From the NCBI GenBank assembly GCA_001805885.1, contig MHHC01000039.1, positions 1 to 6,877 of the forward strand: 6,877 nt of DNA, in the 5' to 3' direction. The stretch's first letter is position 1, and every line of letters starts with the position of its first letter. This document shows, piece by piece, positions 5,003 to 6,877 of the stretch. A program made the position numbers and the translations under genes. The notes beneath the pieces were generated by a model that made no database searches, was not told the origin of the DNA, and saw only the letters and a program-made list of their open reading frames with translations. The stretch comes from Omnitrophica WOR_2 bacterium RIFCSPLOWO2_12_FULL_51_24 (GTDB lineage Bacteria > Omnitrophota > Gorgyraeia > Pluralincolimonadales > Pluralincolimonadaceae).

Positions 5003-6215
5003 TTTTCACATACATTCGAAATACAGCCGTGCGACGTCAGAGTCCATGAAGATCAAGGAACTCTCCCGCTGGGCGAAGATAAAGGGCATCTCGGTCCTCG
5101 GGACAGGCGATTTTACCCATCCGCTCTGGCACTCGGAATTGAAGAGCGAGCTCAAAGAGACCGAGGGCGGGCTTTACGAGCATAACGGCGTGAGCTTTAT
5201 ATTGACGGTTGAGGTATTCAATAATTTCTACGTGGAGGGTAAATCAAAAAGGATACATAATATAATCTTCGCTCCGGATATGGCGACCGCGGAAAAGTTG
5301 AACGTTAAACTAGGGGAGTATGGCGATCTCTTCTCGGACGGACGCCCCATATTAAATTTGAGCGCGAGGGATCTCGTGAGGATATGTCTCGATATCTCGC
5401 CCGATTGTCTTATAGTCCCGGCGCATGCATGGACCCCGCATTTTTCGATATTCGGTTCGAATTCGGGTTTTAACAGCGTAGAGGAATGCTTCAAGGATGA
5501 AGCGAAGAACATATACTGTCTCGAGACAGGCCTTTCATCAGATCCGGCGATGAACTGGCGCCTGGATAAGCTCGACAGATTTTCGCTTATATCAAATTCG
5601 GATTCACACTCGCCGCAGAGGATAGGCAGAGAGGCCAACGTATTCGATTGCGCGCTTGATTATAAGGAGATGATAACCGCGCTTAAGATGAAGGACAAAA
5701 AGAAGTTTTTATATACGGTGGAATTTTTCCCTCAAGAGGGCAAATACCATTACGATGGACATCGTAACTGCCACGCGCGGGTCTCTCCGAAGGAAGCGAT
5801 AAAGAACCACAATCTCTGCCCGGTATGCGGGAAGAAGATAACAGTCGGCGTCATGCACCGCGTCGAGGAGCTTGCCGATAGGCCTGAGGGGTTTGTGCCG
5901 GATAACGCGATACCCTTCAAAAGCATGATACCGCTCAGTCAGATAATCGCCGACGCGCGCGGGGTCGGAGAACAATCAGTTGCGGTCGAAAGGGAATATA
6001 TGTCTCTTGTGACTAAATGCGTGAGCGAGTTCAATATCCTGCTGGGGATGAGCGAGGGCGACTTGAGGGCGCAGCTTCCCGAAAAGATAGCAGAGGGAGT
6101 GATCAGGGTCAGGAATGGAAAGGTAAACATCCTCGCCGGATACGACGGGGAATACGGGAAGATAAAGATATTCAACGAGGAAGAGGCGGGAGAGAAGCAG
6201 CTTACTTTATTCTGA
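4986..6215 (+). CDS. Endonuclease Q-like DNA repair nuclease (PHP domain)
   Basis: This 409-residue protein matches the EndoQ family, which nicks DNA 5' of deaminated bases (uracil, hypoxanthine) and abasic sites. An N-terminal PHP metal-binding domain shows DFHIHS (6-11, His8 and His10), GTGDFTHP (39-46), TVEVFN (74-79), HAWTPHFS (147-154) and SNSDSHSP (203-210, Asp206 and His208). A zinc-binding insert follows, with Cys262-His263 and Cys278-x2-Cys281, then RVEELADRPEG (292-302). The C-terminal helical part ends in the exact pentapeptide QLTLF (405-409), a close match to the bacterial sliding-clamp motif QL[SD]LF. The start ATG 4986 has AAAGGA seven to eight bases upstream and overlaps the Mut7-C gene by 17 bases, so the two are probably translationally coupled. 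The alternative annotation is a generic PHP-domain phosphoesterase; the zinc insert and length favour EndoQ. I do not assign a gene symbol. Confidence 0.88.
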   Translation: MEFAADFHIHSKYSRATSESMKIKELSRWAKIKGISVLGTGDFTHPLWHSELKSELKETEGGLYEHNGVSFILTVEVFNNFYVEGKSKRIHNIIFAPDMATAEKLNVKLGEYGDLFSDGRPILNLSARDLVRICLDISPDCLIVPAHAWTPHFSIFGSNSGFNSVEECFKDEAKNIYCLETGLSSDPAMNWRLDKLDRFSLISNSDSHSPQRIGREANVFDCALDYKEMITALKMKDKKKFLYTVEFFPQEGKYHYDGHRNCHARVSPKEAIKNHNLCPVCGKKITVGVMHRVEELADRPEGFVPDNAIPFKSMIPLSQIIADARGVGEQSVAVEREYMSLVTKCVSEFNILLGMSEGDLRAQLPEKIAEGVIRVRNGKVNILAGYDGEYGKIKIFNEEEAGEKQLTLF

Positions 6216-6235
6216 GGCGATAGTATTCTTCTATT

Positions 6236-6296
6236 GTCATCCCCGCGAATGCGGGGATCCAGCAGAATTATGGATTCCCGTTTTCACGGGAATGAC
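6236..6296 (+). repeat. 61-bp inverted repeat resembling a dispersed palindromic element
   Basis: Two 26-base arms, 6236-6261 and 6271-6296, are inverted copies matching at 21 of 26 positions and separated by nine bases. Each arm is itself a small hairpin: CCCCGC-GAAT-GCGGGG on the left and CCCGT-TTTC-ACGGG on the right. The outer ends read GTCAT and ATGAC. Sequences of this shape (GTCAT, GC-rich mini-hairpin, GGATCCA) are common dispersed repeats in many bacterial genomes. There is no transposase and no U tract, so it is not a typical terminator. It could affect mRNA stability between the EndoQ and carA genes. Only one copy is in the window, so dispersal is inferred. Confidence 0.75.
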
Positions 6297-6318
6297 ATAT
6301 GAATGACTGCGAGGGAAC

Positions 6319-6877
6319 GTGAAAGCGCATCTTGTTTTGGAAGACGGAAGCACGTTTAAGGGCGAGTCGTTCGGGGCCACGGGCGAGTCGTTCGGGGAAT
6401 TGGTATTTAATACCTCGATGACCGGGTACCAGGAGATATTGACAGACCCGTCCTACAAAGGCCAGATAGTGACAATGACCTACCCGTTGATAGGTAATTA
6501 CGGCGTCAACGATGAAGATGTCGAATCCCTTAAGCCGCGGGTAGAAGGTTTTGTGATCAAGGAATTAAGCGGCATCGCCTCGAATTACCGGAAGAAAACG
6601 ACGCTCGATGATTATATGAAAAAATATAAGATAGTCGGCATCCAGGGCGTAGACACGAGGGCCATTACGAGGAAATTAAGGACGAAAGGCGCGATGAGAT
6701 GCGTCATCTCGACCGAGGATGCGGACGGGAAGAGACTCCTCGATAAAGCCAAAGCCTCACCCGGCTTATTGGGGATAGACCTCGTCAAAGAAGTGACGTG
6801 CGGCAAACCATTTGACTGGATAGATGGGCAAGTTGGGAAAGCGCGTTTCACTGTAGTAGCGATAGATTGCGGGATGA
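6319..6877 (+). CDS. carA: Carbamoyl-phosphate synthase small subunit, 3' partial
   Basis: GTG at 6319 follows a GAGGGA-like site (6311-6316) and opens a frame of 186 codons that runs off the right edge, where the full protein would have about 360-380 residues. The N-terminal domain specific to CarA is present: LVLEDGSTFKG (5-15), FGELVFNTSMTGYQEILTDP (25-44), YPLIGNYG (55-62) and GVDTRAITRKLRTKGAMRCV (110-129). The window ends at VVAIDCGM (179-186), the first strand of the glutamine amidotransferase domain, so the catalytic Cys-His-Glu region is not seen. CarA releases ammonia from glutamine for CarB, which makes the carbamoyl phosphate used by PyrB; carB is expected downstream. The gene lies 103 bases after the EndoQ gene, beyond the inverted repeat, and no separate promoter was recognised, so co-transcription from the pyr promoter is likely. 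Confidence 0.95.
   Translation, partial: MKAHLVLEDGSTFKGESFGATGESFGELVFNTSMTGYQEILTDPSYKGQIVTMTYPLIGNYGVNDEDVESLKPRVEGFVIKELSGIASNYRKKTTLDDYMKKYKIVGIQGVDTRAITRKLRTKGAMRCVISTEDADGKRLLDKAKASPGLLGIDLVKEVTCGKPFDWIDGQVGKARFTVVAIDCGM

Noticed and set aside
6236..6296. Inverted repeat as a CRISPR unit or intrinsic terminator
   Set aside because: There is a single palindromic unit with no spacers or repeat series, and no T run follows either hairpin on the + strand.
6297..6318. A second PyrR binding loop in front of carA
   Set aside because: The short TGCGAGGGA stretch recalls part of the motif, but no flanking stem or bulge can be drawn.

Overview
The window reads as bacterial chromosomal DNA. It is dense and every convincing gene lies on the + strand. 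Gene ends abut or overlap, and starts include ATG, TTG (pyrB) and GTG (carA). AUA and AGG codons are frequent. A lipobox protein related to outer-membrane assembly factors points to a diderm cell. PyrR control, a class I dihydroorotase, a free-standing Mut7-C protein and an EndoQ-type nuclease together recall candidate phyla such as Omnitrophota. That placement is an impression from memory and is not proven here. I see no plasmid, phage, IS or CRISPR signature.

Layout: (1) 1-1212 is the 3' part of a glycoside-hydrolase-like gene (clan GH-A barrel) that is open to the left edge. (2) 1213-1417 is a compact regulatory leader. It holds a near-consensus sigma70 promoter, an RNA hairpin matching the PyrR binding loop, an intrinsic terminator, an alternative antiterminator pairing, and a possible 31-codon leader ORF that ends directly at the pyrR start codon. 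(3) 1418-4209 holds pyrR, pyrB and pyrC, tightly coupled. (4) 4223-6215 holds three genes not normally part of a pyr operon: a small BamD/TPR-like lipoprotein, a Mut7-C (PIN-like) protein with a zinc ribbon, and an endonuclease Q homologue ending in a sliding-clamp-binding pentapeptide. (5) 6216-6318 is a gap containing a 61-bp dispersed-repeat-like inverted repeat. (6) 6319 to the right edge is the start of carA, truncated by the window.

How it works together: carA (glutamine-dependent carbamoyl phosphate synthesis), pyrB (carbamoyl aspartate) and pyrC (dihydroorotate) supply the first three steps of de novo UMP synthesis. PyrR is the UMP-sensing regulator. The leader upstream of pyrR has every part needed for PyrR/UMP-dependent transcription attenuation of the whole unit. 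No convincing promoter was seen between pyrR and carA, so the lipoprotein, Mut7-C and EndoQ genes are probably under the same pyrimidine control. A deaminated-DNA repair nuclease in a pyrimidine operon is the least expected aspect of the window. I did not find a wholly new multi-gene system. The best candidates for a second look are the combined attenuator and leader ORF, and the Mut7-C/EndoQ pair embedded in the operon.
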